A stretch of 64,000 nucleotides of DNA from positions 54,605-118,604 of the forward strand of contig NZ_FNEE01000019.1 in assembly GCF_900099905.1 (NCBI RefSeq), given 5' to 3'. Shown here piece after piece: positions 7,948-18,588 of this stretch (position 1 is its first letter; each line of letters starts with the position of its first letter). A program made the translations under genes and the position numbers. The DNA is from Mesorhizobium muleiense. Its GTDB lineage: Bacteria > Pseudomonadota > Alphaproteobacteria > Rhizobiales > Rhizobiaceae. The notes under the pieces were generated by a model. The model searched no databases, was not told the origin of the DNA, and saw only the letters and a program-made list of their open reading frames with translations.

Positions 7948-8736
7948 TCATTGCTTCGTGCTCGCCTCCCGGAACGCCGCCTCTCCGGCCTCCGACACCT
8001 CGGCCCACTTCTTGTCGGCTGCCGGATCCGCGGCGTAGCTGTCGTGCCAGTTCCACCATTTGTAGGCTGGGGTCTGGGGATAGCCTTCGGGCGAGTCCTC
8101 CCAGACCTCCTGCCGGCCCAGCGGCGTGATGTCGAGATAGTTCCAGGTGCCGCCCATCTGCTCGTCGCCGCGGTTGTTGATGAAGTAGGTGCGGAACACG
8201 CGGTCGCCGTCGCGGATGAACACGTTGTGGCCGTGCCACTCGTCGACACCGAAATCGGCGTCGAAGCTGTCGGTGAGGGTGAACCATGGTATCTCCCAGC
8301 CCATCCGCGCCTTCAACCGCGCAATATCCGCCTGCGGCGCACGCGAGACAAAGACGAGAGTGGTGTCACGGGCGTTCAGATGAGCGAGGTGGGCGACCTG
8401 GTCGGCCACCATGGAGCAGCCGCGGCAGGCATGGTCGGGCCAGCCGAACACTCCCGGCTCGAAGAAGGCACGGTAGACGATCAGCTGACGCCGACCGTCG
8501 AACAGGTCGAGCAGGCTCACCTTCCCGTCGGGCCCCTCGAACGCATAATTCTTCTCCACCGCCATCCACGGCATCCGCCGCCGCTCGGCGGCCAGCGCGT
8601 CACGGGCGCGGGTCTGGGCCTTTTCCTTCACGAGCAGCTGCTCGTGGGCCGCTTCCCACTCCTGCGGCGACACCACCGGTGGTGTGCGCATGGCAATCTG
8701 TCCGCTTTTCCGTTCGCTCTTGGCTGCTGAAGTCAT
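7948..8736 (-). CDS. DUF899-family thioredoxin-like protein
   Basis: 262-aa DUF899 protein, a thioredoxin-fold family without a settled function. Visible landmarks are the conserved PPVVSPQEWEAAHEQLLVKEK opening region, GWPDHACRGCS with a CxxC pair in the first third, and the C-terminal WHDSY segment. No signal peptide, so cytoplasmic. ATG at 8736 has a strong AGGAGG site. It stands alone, convergent with the copper operon (173 bp between the stops). A palindrome lies about 80 bp upstream. The DNA between 7776 and 7947 holds nothing recognisable. Confidence 0.88.
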   Translation of the reverse strand: MTSAAKSERKSGQIAMRTPPVVSPQEWEAAHEQLLVKEKAQTRARDALAAERRRMPWMAVEKNYAFEGPDGKVSLLDLFDGRRQLIVYRAFFEPGVFGWPDHACRGCSMVADQVAHLAHLNARDTTLVFVSRAPQADIARLKARMGWEIPWFTLTDSFDADFGVDEWHGHNVFIRDGDRVFRTYFINNRGDEQMGGTWNYLDITPLGRQEVWEDSPEGYPQTPAYKWWNWHDSYAADPAADKKWAEVSEAGEAAFREASTKQ

Positions 8737-8814
8737 GGCTTCCTCCTGATCTGGGCGAATTCCCGCGTCGCTGAAGCACGGCTCATTCGCTGCTCATCGC
8801 TGGTTGTTGGGCCT

Positions 8815-8824
8815 AAACTAGTTT
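8815..8824. promoter_or_regulatory. Palindrome AAACTAGTTT upstream of DUF899 gene
   Basis: A 10-bp perfect palindrome sits about 80 bp upstream of the DUF899 start codon. Its position fits an operator for a dimeric repressor or activator, but no regulator gene is adjacent. It could be chance. Confidence 0.25.
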
Positions 8825-8931
8825 GGCACCGGAAAACGACCAGTGGGAGTAACAAGTGTGACGCTATTCCCGCCGGTCAAAACAACCGCGGCGGGTGGCC
8901 GCATCAACCCACCAATCTACCGTCCACCGGG

Positions 8932-10907
8932 CTATGCCGAAGACGAACGGTGGAGATCGACTCGCGCCACGGCGTAGGCGTCAAGAGAGATGACTTGGTC
9001 ATCCAACCGTCTTCCGGCACTTTCCATGAAATTCGGATCGGCTGCCGCCCGCTCGAACTGGTCGGCAGCAAGAAGAGCAATGCGGGCGCTGATCGGCGTA
9101 TTCGAAAGCTGCACTGATTGCTTATTGGCAGTGAGATTCGAGAGCCACAGCGTCGTGCGCCCATCTTTTTCGGCCGCGATCGCAGCGATGTTGTCAGCTC
9201 CGGAAGTTCCCACGGACAGCAGGGTGGCCCCGCTGAGCTTTGAGAGGCCTGCCATGACATGGAAAGCGGGATACACCATTCGGCCATCCTGTTCGTCAAA
9301 CCACGGCTGCACGAAATCGGCCTTCCTGTGGACGTGTCCGAACGGGCCGGTGAAGTCGCCGAATGCGACGGCCTCGATTCCCTCGCGCGCGCAGGCCGCG
9401 AAATAGCCGACTGTCCAAGCCGCATTGAACAGGCCGCGCTGCCGAGGATCGATGCGGCTCAGACAGACGCGACCGTTCGCTTCATTCGGCGCAGTGGACT
9501 TGCCGTAGGGGTTCTCGCGGCAGCCGAGCTGGCTGGGACCTATACGCAGGGGCAAGCGGTCGCCCATGAAAGCACGGGTAGAGCGGATCAGATGGGGGAT
9601 AGCCTGAAGCGTCTCCATCACCGAAACGTCATCTGCTGCGTGCACGTTTGGACAGGTGGTGAAGGTTGCGTAGTCGAGCGCTCCGGTTGGCGGACGCTTG
9701 CGGTTTAGCTCGGTGAAGTATGCGGCCATGCCGCCGCCCAGCGCCACCCCGGGGAAAGCCCGGCGGGCGGCGGCGTAGTTTTGCTCGAAGGTGGGCATCG
9801 CCGGCCACGGTGCTCCCGGCTGCACCGACTTCATGTCCTGCGCCGGAAAGACGGAGACAGCTTCTGGATTGAGGCGAAGGCTTTGGACAGCATCCGCGAG
9901 AGGCGCCAATTCGCCGAAAGGATCGAGCGTGCCCTTGGTGATGATCTCAAGTACGACGCCAGCGCCGGTCAACTGTGCCAGGGCGGTGTAACCTTCAAGT
10001 TCATCCTGGCCGTGCCCGAACCGGAGATCGACTTGGCAGACCACCCACTGCGGAGCCAATGGTCGAATGAGCTCGGCGACTTCAAACGCGTGCTTCGCCT
10101 CGTCGGCAGCGACGCCGATGCCAATGCGGGGCACTCGACCGATGGCTCTGCCAATCGTCAGGTTGATGGATGGATCGGGGTTTTTGGAAGACCCGGCAGG
10201 GAGCGTTCCCAACAGCTGAAGTCGGACGGCCTGCGTGAATTTCTCGCCTTTCGGCAATCTGTAGGGCCACGGGCGACGCAGGGGACGGACATAGGTTTTG
10301 TAGGAGGCGTCGGACCAATTGCGCTGATCCTCCATCTCAAAGGCGTCACCTTCCATGGTGCATGTGGCCCAGATTCCAGGCACGATCTCGTGCGAAAGCG
10401 CGCGAATGTCGGTGAACGGACACCTAGGATCGATGGTGTCCGGAAAAAGCGAGAGTTTTTCGCGACCGTCCTCGTGCAGCACCTTTACCGGCTTGCCGGC
10501 CAAACCCTCGATCGGATGCAGCACGACGAAGCCGGTTCTGTTGGTCAATACGTCAGTTTCGGGCTCTGCCTCCACCACAAACGACAGCGCACCGTCGCTC
10601 CCGCCTGCGATCCGCGCCTGGTAGACCAGCCGACCGCACGCACCGGCGCATGTTCCACGGTAGGCGACGCTGAACGCATCCCGCTTTTCATCGACCTGGA
10701 GGTCATCGAGAACGGGCGTTTCGGTTCCCCAGTTCTCGTCGCGTACGAGAAATGAGATCCCGCGCAGAACCTCGACCCCGCCGATACGCACATAGCGTAT
10801 CGCCCCATTGTCAAACTCGACCGACAAGGGTCCCGCGCGCAGTGTCCGCAACTGCGGATCGACCTGTTCGGTCCCACACAAGCGGATTGCTCGAGGTGCT
10901 GCCGTGG

Positions 10908-10911
<4 letters not shown>
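8932..10911 (-). CDS. D-apionate lactonase-like protein (ApnL family)
   Basis: 659-aa cytoplasmic protein. It has three parts: an N-terminal beta-rich domain (about 1-220, with GFVVLHPIEGLAGKPV and the block DQRNWSDASYKTY), a central TIM-barrel-like part (about 250-560) and a short C-terminal beta domain. This layout and these blocks match, as I remember them, the D-apionate lactonase (ApnL) family that hydrolyses apionolactone in D-apiose catabolism; the assignment is by recall. It is the last gene of a nine-gene operon with an ABC sugar importer, an aldolase and a 2-hydroxyacid dehydrogenase, which supports a sugar-acid lactone substrate. The start is an unusual TTG at 10911 that overlaps the stop of the ATPase gene. 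Confidence 0.55.
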
Positions 10912-12002
<1,091 letters not shown>

Positions 12003-12013
12003 GCCGACCCTTT

Positions 12014-12862
12014 CTATCCGCGAACAGCGCCGAGCGTGAGCCCGCGCACGAGATGTCGTTGGGCAAGTACTCCCAGCGCGATCGACGGCACGAGGGAGAC
12101 GATGGCCAGGGCTGCCGCCTCGCCATATTGCGCGCCCTGGAAACCGATGAAGGCGCGAAACACCGTTGGCAGCGTGAAAGCAGTGCGGCTGGTCAGAATC
12201 AGCGCGAAGAAGAACTCCGTCCAGCAGGCGATGAAGGCGAAGACCGCCGCCGCGACGATGCCTGGCGCGGCGAGCGGCACTGCGACGCGCCAGAACGCCT
12301 CCCACCGCGTGCAGCCGTCGACAAGGGCCGCCTCCTCCATCGATTTCGGCATGCCGCGGAAATAAGCGAACATCATCCATACCGACACCGGCAGCGTGAA
12401 CACCGTATAGGCGACGATCAGGCCGATATGCGTGTCGTAGAGGCCAACGCCGCGGTAGATCAGGAACACCGGCAGCACGATGCCGATGGGCGGTAGGAAG
12501 CGCTGCGACAGCACCCAGAACGACAGATGCTGGCCGCCGGTGTTGTAGCGCGCCAGGCTGTAGGCCATCAGCGTGCCGAACAGGGCCGAGAGCACCGTTG
12601 CCGACAGCGAGATGATCAGGCTGTTGATCAGCCCGTCGAGGCCGCGATATGCGAACAGCGCGGCTTCATAGTGGACAAGGGTGGGTGCGGTTGGGAACCA
12701 GACCGGCGGCACGGTGAGATAGTCGTCGCTCGGCTTGATCGAGGTGTTGAACATCCAGTAGAGCGGCCACAACACGAAGACCAGGAAGAAGCCGAGCAGC
12801 AGGATGCGGCCGACCGGTATCGACCGGCGTTTCGGGCGACGGACAGGCGCGACGGCCGCCAT
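12014..12862 (-). CDS. ABC sugar permease, MalG/UgpE type
   Basis: 282-aa inner-membrane permease with six hydrophobic spans and the cytoplasmic EAA loop (EEAALVDGCTRWEAFWRVAVP) that docks on the ATPase. It forms the transmembrane pore with the product of the preceding gene. The ATG at 12862 shares one base with the stop of that gene (TGATG), so they are coupled. No anomalies were seen. Confidence 0.92.
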   Translation of the reverse strand: MAAVAPVRRPKRRSIPVGRILLLGFFLVFVLWPLYWMFNTSIKPSDDYLTVPPVWFPTAPTLVHYEAALFAYRGLDGLINSLIISLSATVLSALFGTLMAYSLARYNTGGQHLSFWVLSQRFLPPIGIVLPVFLIYRGVGLYDTHIGLIVAYTVFTLPVSVWMMFAYFRGMPKSMEEAALVDGCTRWEAFWRVAVPLAAPGIVAAAVFAFIACWTEFFFALILTSRTAFTLPTVFRAFIGFQGAQYGEAAALAIVSLVPSIALGVLAQRHLVRGLTLGAVRG

Positions 12863-13803
12863 CAGACCGGCTCCGTCTTCAAAAGCCGTCGCACCAGCAG
12901 CATCACCACGAGCGCGGTGAAGATCAGGAACAACCAGCTTCCGGCGGTCGCCTGCGACAGGTGGAACTGGGTGAAGCCGACGGTGTAGAGATAGTAGGAG
13001 GCGGTGTAGGTCCGCGTGCCTGGCCCGCCGCCGGTCATGATGAAAATAGTATCGAACATGCGGATTGCATCGAGCAGCCGAAAAGTCAGCGCCAGCAGCA
13101 TCATTGGCGCGAGATGCGGCAGGGTTATCGCCCAGAACGCTTGCCAGGCATTGACCCCGTCGAGTTCCGCCGCCTCGTAAAGGTTCGGGGGAATGGCGGT
13201 AAGCCCGGCGAGCAGGATGACGAACATGAACGGTGTCCACTGCCAAACATCGGCGATAATCAGCGAAACATAGAGCCATGGCGATTCGGTCATCCAGCCG
13301 ATCGTCACCTCCTGCCCCAGAAGTTGCGTCAAAATGTAGTTGGTCGGCCCGAAAGGCCTCTGCAGCAGCAGCGTCCAAGCCTGGCCGACGATGACCGGGC
13401 TGATGAACAGCGGCACGATCAGGATCGACATGATCACCCCGCGGCCCGGAAAGCTGCGAACCATGGTCAGCGCCACCAGAAGGCCGAGAACGAATTCGAT
13501 AGCGACGCTAATCCCCGACAGCCACGCTGTCAGCAAAAGCGACCAGCGCGCGACGGGATCGAACACGACGCGCTCGAAATTCTTCAATCCGACAAAGGCG
13601 TGGCCCGGCACCTGGAAATCATAGTTGATGAAAGACACGACCAGCGAGAACAGCAGCGGATAGACCGACAGCGCCAGGATCAGCAGTACCGCTGGCGCCA
13701 CCAGCAGCCATTTGAAGTGGCGGTCCGCCCATTGTGCGAAGCCCGACAGTCGTGGCGGGGCGCCAGTTGCCTTCAAGCGACTGATGGTTGCGGTATGCTG
13801 CAT
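12862..13803 (-). CDS. ABC sugar permease, MalF/UgpA type
   Basis: 313-aa inner-membrane permease with about six spans; its EAA loop is EAAELDGVNAWQAFWAITLPH. It is the first of the two permeases of the importer. The ATG at 13803 is preferred over the TTG one codon earlier. A structured 112-bp gap separates it from the binding-protein gene upstream, a common arrangement that lets the binding protein be made in excess. Confidence 0.92.
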   Translation of the reverse strand: MQHTATISRLKATGAPPRLSGFAQWADRHFKWLLVAPAVLLILALSVYPLLFSLVVSFINYDFQVPGHAFVGLKNFERVVFDPVARWSLLLTAWLSGISVAIEFVLGLLVALTMVRSFPGRGVIMSILIVPLFISPVIVGQAWTLLLQRPFGPTNYILTQLLGQEVTIGWMTESPWLYVSLIIADVWQWTPFMFVILLAGLTAIPPNLYEAAELDGVNAWQAFWAITLPHLAPMMLLALTFRLLDAIRMFDTIFIMTGGGPGTRTYTASYYLYTVGFTQFHLSQATAGSWLFLIFTALVVMLLVRRLLKTEPV

Positions 13804-13812
13804 CAATTACAT

Positions 13813-13876
13813 CCAAAATCTGCCTGGCGGTTGCGACGAGGTGTTGCGGACCAAGCGCCCGCAACACCGATTTTGG
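13813..13876 (-). promoter_or_regulatory. Nested inverted repeats between binding-protein and permease genes
   Basis: Two perfect nested inverted repeats lie in the gap: CCAAAATC (13813-13820) pairs with GATTTTGG (13869-13876), and inside them GGTGTTGCGG (13840-13849) pairs with CCGCAACACC (13859-13868) around a 9-base loop. In the operon transcript this forms a strong hairpin just after the binding-protein gene. Such hairpins usually protect the upstream mRNA or partly terminate transcription; no T-run follows, so stabilisation or attenuation is more likely than termination. Confidence 0.55.
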
Positions 13877-13914
13877 TCAAGGATGCCGGCCGGCGTCCTT
13901 TATGCAGGCCAAAC

Positions 13915-15570
13915 TCAGAGGGTGACCGCCATGCCGAGCTTCTCCACCGTGTTGTCGGCAGTAGCGCCCGGCAGTTTCAGGAACTCGGTGTAGAATGCCT
14001 TCTGCGAATCCACGCCGAGCCGGTCGGTCGTCTCATTCCACTCGGCCGCCGCTGTTTCTAGCGACGCCTTCGGATCCGCACCGGCCCACACAGCTGTGCA
14101 CATGCGGTCGATGCTCAGGAAATAATCCTGCGCGCCGGGCATGATCGGGTCGAGAAGGCCGACATTGGCCGAGTTGTTAAGATTGCTCAGATACTCCTTG
14201 GCGCTCGGGAACAGCGCGCCGTAAAGCTCGGATTTGAAGTGGGAGATGCGGTAGGGATCGCGCAGGGCGTAGGGCAGCATGCAGCGTGCAAGCGAGACCG
14301 GCGGCGAGCAGGCCCACTGCATGAACAGGTAGGCCGCTTCGGGGTTCGCCGAATCCGCCGACAGCGCCTTATTGTAGCCGGTCGCATGTTCAGGATTGCC
14401 GGGCACGACCGCGTAGCCGACCTTGCCGGCGATCTGCGATTGCGGGATGAAGTTGATTGCGGTGGCCGACTGCGAATAGTTCGCGGCCATGCGGCCAGAC
14501 GGCGGCCAGGAGTAGATCATCGCTACCTTGCCGGTCAGGAACGCCGCCCACAGCGAGACGGCGTCGAGTTCATTGTTGCCGGGAATCGACGCCGCATTGG
14601 CTGCAATCATGTTCTGCAGCGTCTTCACGCCGGCATCCGAAACCAAGCCGGCCTTCATGTCGTCGCCGAACAGTTTTCCACCGTTGGCGCGGTACTGCTG
14701 CAGAAAGTCGAACTGGTTGCCGGGACTGCCCGCCTTGCGGAAATGGCCAGCGCCATAAACGTTCGGCGCCATCTGGTCGGTGATGAACTGGGCGATCTGG
14801 GCATATTCCTCCCAGGTCTTCGGCGGCGCCAGCTTGGCGTTGAACTTGGCCTGATAGGCCTCCACCATCTTCGGATCCTCGAAGATGTCCTTGCGGTAGT
14901 AGAGAGCGAACATGTCGCCGTCGTCGAAGAAGCCCCAGATCTTGCCCTTGTAGGTCGGCAGCGCCTTGTAGAGCGGATGATAGTCCTCGAGGTCGGCCGG
15001 GTTCATGTATTTGGCGATGTAATCGTCGAGAGGTGCGATGACGCCGCCATTGGCCAGCGACGGCGTCCAGGCTGGCGAGATGTCGAGGACGTCATAGGCG
15101 CCTGAGCCGGCAATGTGCTCGGCAACGGCCTTGGAGTACTGGTCCGGGTTCGACAGTTCGACCACGTTCGACTTCATGCCCGTAAGCTGCTCCCACATCG
15201 GTCCACTGAAATTGCGCGGGTCGAGAGCCTGCAGGCCTGCCTCGTAGGTCATGTTCAGCGTGACGCCCGAATGCGCCTTGGCCGCCTCGACGGCGCGGAA
15301 GGCGGAACCATCCGCCGGGCCTTCCATCGACGCCTTCATGGCCGCCGCCTGCGCCTGGCCGAGCGGTGAAGCGGCGTCTGCCAGTTCGAGCTTCTGCTGC
15401 GCCAGCGCCCAATCCGTCATCATGGCGAGGATCGGTCCGGACGCCGCCAGCATGCCGGTCATCTGGCCGAAGCGGGTTATGAAAGTTCGGCGGGTGGTTT
15501 CGCCGCGCATAAAGGCGTCGACCTCTGCTTCGAGGCCTGCCTGAAAGTCACGTTTTTCATGATCGTTCAT
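13915..15570 (-). CDS. ABC sugar-binding protein, Tat-type signal, large (551 aa)
   Basis: Extracytoplasmic solute-binding protein of family 1 for the importer of this operon. A twin-arginine motif (TTRRTFITRFGQ) precedes a hydrophobic stretch (MLAASGPILAMM), so export is probably by Tat. The periplasmic two-lobed body contains typical segments such as DVLDISPAWTPSLANGGVIAPLDDY and GKVAMIYSWPPSGRMA. At 551 aa it is longer than the usual 420-440 aa. ATG at 15570 is chosen because GGGAGG sits ten bases upstream. Ligand unknown; the neighbours suggest a sugar, sugar acid or lactone. Confidence 0.9.
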   Translation of the reverse strand: MNDHEKRDFQAGLEAEVDAFMRGETTRRTFITRFGQMTGMLAASGPILAMMTDWALAQQKLELADAASPLGQAQAAAMKASMEGPADGSAFRAVEAAKAHSGVTLNMTYEAGLQALDPRNFSGPMWEQLTGMKSNVVELSNPDQYSKAVAEHIAGSGAYDVLDISPAWTPSLANGGVIAPLDDYIAKYMNPADLEDYHPLYKALPTYKGKIWGFFDDGDMFALYYRKDIFEDPKMVEAYQAKFNAKLAPPKTWEEYAQIAQFITDQMAPNVYGAGHFRKAGSPGNQFDFLQQYRANGGKLFGDDMKAGLVSDAGVKTLQNMIAANAASIPGNNELDAVSLWAAFLTGKVAMIYSWPPSGRMAANYSQSATAINFIPQSQIAGKVGYAVVPGNPEHATGYNKALSADSANPEAAYLFMQWACSPPVSLARCMLPYALRDPYRISHFKSELYGALFPSAKEYLSNLNNSANVGLLDPIMPGAQDYFLSIDRMCTAVWAGADPKASLETAAAEWNETTDRLGVDSQKAFYTEFLKLPGATADNTVEKLGMAVTL

Positions 15571-15684
15571 AGTGCTTGGTCCTCCCATTTTCGTTTGCCT
15601 TCACTCGTCCGCGGGCGCGGCGGTCGAGCATTCCTCTCGTGAAGCCGCCGCGAAGGCGCGGCGGCGCGCCGAATGCTCCTACTC

Positions 15685-16737
15685 CTATGTCCCGAAGCGG
15701 GCGGCGAAACCGGCCAGCCGATTCTTCCATGCCTCGCTTGAAAGCACCTCGCGATTGACCACGCCGCGCGGCTCGCGGCCGTGCTGCACCTCGATGACCG
15801 CCTTGACGTCCGCAGCACCGTTTCCGGCAAAACACTGGTCGGTCCAGCAGAGCGCGTGCGGCGTCAGGATAATGTTTTCGAGCTTGAGGATCGGGTCGTC
15901 GGCATCCGGCGGCTCCTGCTCCAGCACGTCGAGCCCCGCGCCGGCGATGCGGCGCTCCTGCAGCACTTTCGTCAGCGCCTCCTGGTCGACGATCGGACCG
16001 CGCGCGGTGTTGATCAGGTAAGCCGTCGGCTTCATCAGGGCGAGCCGCTCGGCATTGACGATGTGGTGGGTCTGAGGCGTTAGCGGACAGCTCACCGACA
16101 GCACATCGGCGCGGCGGAACACATCCTCCAGCCCGACCAGTTCGATGCCCAGTTCGGCAGCGACCTTGCTGTCGGCGAATGGATCATGGGCGACGAATTT
16201 CATGTCGAAGGGCTTGGCCAAGCGAAAGACCTCGGCGCCTATATTGCCGATGCCGAGCGAGCCCAACGTACGCCCGACGAGACCAACGCCCATATGTTCC
16301 GAACGCTGATTGAACCCGGCAGGCCCCTTGCGGGTCAGCGCGTCCTTGGTGAGCAGCTTGCCGGTCAGTGCCAACATGAAGGTGATGACGGATACGGCGA
16401 CCGGCCGCCGCACCCCATCGGGCGTGATGACCAGGGCGATGCCGGCGGCGGTGCAGGCCTCGACGTCGACGGTATCGTAGCCGACCCCGAAACGGGCAAC
16501 GACGGCCAGGCGGTCGCTCTTGGGAACACTGGTCGCATCGAAGCGATGGCTGAGCAGGATCAGTGCATCGAAGTCCTCAAGCTGATCGCCGCGCAGCGGA
16601 TTGTTCGGCTCCAGGAACGCCATCTCGATGCCGGGCGCATTGCGCAGCGGCTCCAGGTCGAAGTCGGGATAGGTCGGCGCGCCGTCCGGCTTGCGGAAAT
16701 CACCAGAGAGCGCCACCCTGAACATTGTGTTGGCCAT
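15685..16737 (-). CDS. D-isomer-specific 2-hydroxyacid dehydrogenase
   Basis: 350-aa NAD-dependent dehydrogenase of the phosphoglycerate/glyoxylate-hydroxypyruvate reductase superfamily. The Rossmann motif GIGNIG is followed by VAHDPF, where the Asp points to NAD rather than NADP. Catalytic triad residues are visible: Arg in NTARGPIV, Glu in LDVLEQEPP and His in TPHALCW. It is immediately downstream of an aldolase gene (13-bp gap), so it could reduce or oxidise the aldolase product, for example a 2-oxo acid such as hydroxypyruvate or glyoxylate; that is inference. ATG at 16737 has a GGAGGAG site. Confidence 0.88.
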   Translation of the reverse strand: MANTMFRVALSGDFRKPDGAPTYPDFDLEPLRNAPGIEMAFLEPNNPLRGDQLEDFDALILLSHRFDATSVPKSDRLAVVARFGVGYDTVDVEACTAAGIALVITPDGVRRPVAVSVITFMLALTGKLLTKDALTRKGPAGFNQRSEHMGVGLVGRTLGSLGIGNIGAEVFRLAKPFDMKFVAHDPFADSKVAAELGIELVGLEDVFRRADVLSVSCPLTPQTHHIVNAERLALMKPTAYLINTARGPIVDQEALTKVLQERRIAGAGLDVLEQEPPDADDPILKLENIILTPHALCWTDQCFAGNGAADVKAVIEVQHGREPRGVVNREVLSSEAWKNRLAGFAARFGT

Positions 16738-16750
16738 CGTCTCCTCCGCC

Positions 16751-17527
16751 TCACTCGCACCCGGCCCGGATCTTCGAGACCGCGTCGGCCATCGCATCAT
16801 GCAGGACCCAGACGTCACCCGAATAACAGATGAAATCGAAGCCTTTCGCGTAAAAGTCGTGACCCTGCTGGACGGTTGGTACCAGGCGTCCAAGCGATTT
16901 GTTGTGCTTCTTGGCGGCGGCAACGATCTTGTCCATCGCCGCGGTGAAGGTGGGATGGGCCAAGTCGCCGGGAACGCCGAGTGAGACCGAAAGATCGAAA
17001 TGTCCGACCCACAGACAGTCGACCCCGTCCAGTCCCGCGATGCCATCGATGTTGTTGACGCCGTCGGCGGTCTCGATCAGGCAGATGAACACCGAGCGCT
17101 GGTTGGCCGTTTCGAATTTATCTGCGACCGAGCCCGGACGGTAGCGGTCATGCGCGATCTGTAGCGCTACGCCGCGAGCGCCAGCAGGATGGTACTTCAT
17201 CGAATTGATGATGTGCTGCGCCTGTTCGACCGTACTCACCATCGGCGCGATCAGGCCTTCAGCCCCCATGTCCATGGCGCGGGCGAGGAAATGATAGTCC
17301 TGCGACGGCACACGCACCATAACCGGCAGGTCGGCCGCCTCGAAATAGCGGATCGCGCTCTTCACCGTTTCCAGGCTGAAGCCCGAATGCTCCATATCGA
17401 AGAAGACGAAATCGCAGCCGGCGGATTTCAGAATGTGCCCGATTCCCGGTGTCGCGAATTCGGCGACGAGGGTGCCGAGCTTGACCCGTCGGTGCGCAGC
17501 CAACCCCTTGAGACTAGGCTCTGACAT
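16751..17527 (-). CDS. HpcH/HpaI-family class II aldolase
   Basis: 258-aa metal-dependent aldolase that cleaves 2-oxo-4-hydroxy acids or 3-hydroxy acids to pyruvate or glyoxylate plus an aldehyde. The family landmarks are present: FFDMEHSGF, MVRVPSQD, APMVSTVEQA, the metal-binding ETADGVNNID and GHFDLSVSLG. Length is as usual for the family. ATG at 17527 has a GGGGAGG site. Within the operon it is the likely carbon-carbon cleavage step; the substrate cannot be read from sequence. Confidence 0.88.
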   Translation of the reverse strand: MSEPSLKGLAAHRRVKLGTLVAEFATPGIGHILKSAGCDFVFFDMEHSGFSLETVKSAIRYFEAADLPVMVRVPSQDYHFLARAMDMGAEGLIAPMVSTVEQAQHIINSMKYHPAGARGVALQIAHDRYRPGSVADKFETANQRSVFICLIETADGVNNIDGIAGLDGVDCLWVGHFDLSVSLGVPGDLAHPTFTAAMDKIVAAAKKHNKSLGRLVPTVQQGHDFYAKGFDFICYSGDVWVLHDAMADAVSKIRAGCE

Positions 17528-17574
17528 GCATTTCCTCCCCTTCGCCCAAAGAGCGCAATCCGGCTATGCTTTCT

Positions 17575-17880
17575 TCAAGGCGTAGCCTCGAGAACGAGGT
17601 CGCAGGTCGTCACCGACTTGGTGTCGACGAGCGGCGCGCTGTGCGTGTTGAATTCATCGAAATGCGCCGTCCGGCAGTGTTCGTCGAAGGCGGCCTCGCT
17701 GTCGTAAATCTCGTAGAGCACGACCCGGTCCGGTTCGCCGCGCGCCTCCGTCACATCAAAGCGGCGGCAGCCGACCTCGTTGCGTACCGACGCGGTCGCA
17801 TTGGCGTCGACGAGCTTTCGGAAGCTGTCTCGGGCGCCCGGCTTGAGGCGGAAATCGACCCAGACGACGAAACTGGTCAT
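17575..17880 (-). CDS. ABM-domain (antibiotic biosynthesis monooxygenase-like) protein
   Basis: 101-aa ferredoxin-like alpha-beta barrel of the ABM family (FVVWVDFRLKPGARDSFRKLV... GCRRFDVTEA... VVLYEIYDSEAAFDEHCRTAHF). Family members are cofactor-free monooxygenases, or isomerases such as LsrG, which acts on a phosphorylated branched sugar-like dione. In a sugar operon an isomerase or tautomerase role is at least as likely as oxygenation; this is inference. ATG at 17880 shares a base with the regulator stop (TGATG). Confidence 0.82.
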   Translation of the reverse strand: MTSFVVWVDFRLKPGARDSFRKLVDANATASVRNEVGCRRFDVTEARGEPDRVVLYEIYDSEAAFDEHCRTAHFDEFNTHSAPLVDTKSVTTCDLVLEATP

Positions 17881-18587
17881 CACATGGGCCTCGCGATTTC
17901 CAGATAGCGCCTCGACACATATTCCAGATGCCTGCGCATCGCCGCTTCGGACTCGTCCGGATCGCGCGCCGCGATCGCCTCGAAAATCTGGCGATGGGCC
18001 TCGTAGGCCTTGCGGTCTTCACCTTCGGCCAAAGTCGTTCGCCGCTGTTCGAGCAGCCATTCGGCCAACGCCGCATGGATAGCTGTGAAGATCCGATTGC
18101 GGGTGATCACCGCCAGCACGTAATGGAAGTCCACGTCAGTGCGTTCGAAGCGCGTGAGGTCGCCGATTGACTGCCGGTTCATCTCTAGCGCCGCCTTGAG
18201 GCTTTCAATGTCCTCTGGCGTGGCATTCACAGCGGCGTTGCGGGCAAGCCCGACCTCGAAAAACAAACGTGCGCTCTGGAAGTCTTGAACCCCGCCCGGG
18301 GCCGAAATCATGTGTCGCGCCGGCCCTGAGAGGGCGTCGATTACGAATTGGGGCGTGGGGCGGGTGACGCGGGCACGCTCGCCGGATCTCACCTCGACAA
18401 GGCCCATCTTGCTCAGATGCAGCAGCGCCTCTCGGATCGAGGGGCGCCCGACCCCGAACTGCCGCATGAGTTCCCGTTCCGACGGCAGCCGCTCGGCTTC
18501 GGCCAGCTCTCCCTTGCGGATCATCCGCTCGAGGTGTTCTGCGACCTCGTCCGAAAGCTTCCGCTGCTTGATCAGGACACCGATCAC
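17880..18587 (-). CDS. GntR-family (FadR subgroup) transcriptional regulator
   Basis: 235-aa repressor-type regulator. The N-terminal winged helix (about 5-75; LPSERELMRQFGVGRPSIRE) is followed by an all-helical FCD ligand-binding domain (about 95-220), whose metal/carboxylate-binding His residues are visible (DVDFHYVL, HRQIFEAI, RRHLEYV). It is the first gene of the operon and probably senses the substrate or a pathway acid. The start is a GTG at 18587; a near-palindromic operator lies directly upstream, implying autoregulation of the whole operon. Confidence 0.9.
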   Translation of the reverse strand: MIGVLIKQRKLSDEVAEHLERMIRKGELAEAERLPSERELMRQFGVGRPSIREALLHLSKMGLVEVRSGERARVTRPTPQFVIDALSGPARHMISAPGGVQDFQSARLFFEVGLARNAAVNATPEDIESLKAALEMNRQSIGDLTRFERTDVDFHYVLAVITRNRIFTAIHAALAEWLLEQRRTTLAEGEDRKAYEAHRQIFEAIAARDPDESEAAMRRHLEYVSRRYLEIARPM

Positions 18588-18588
18588 T

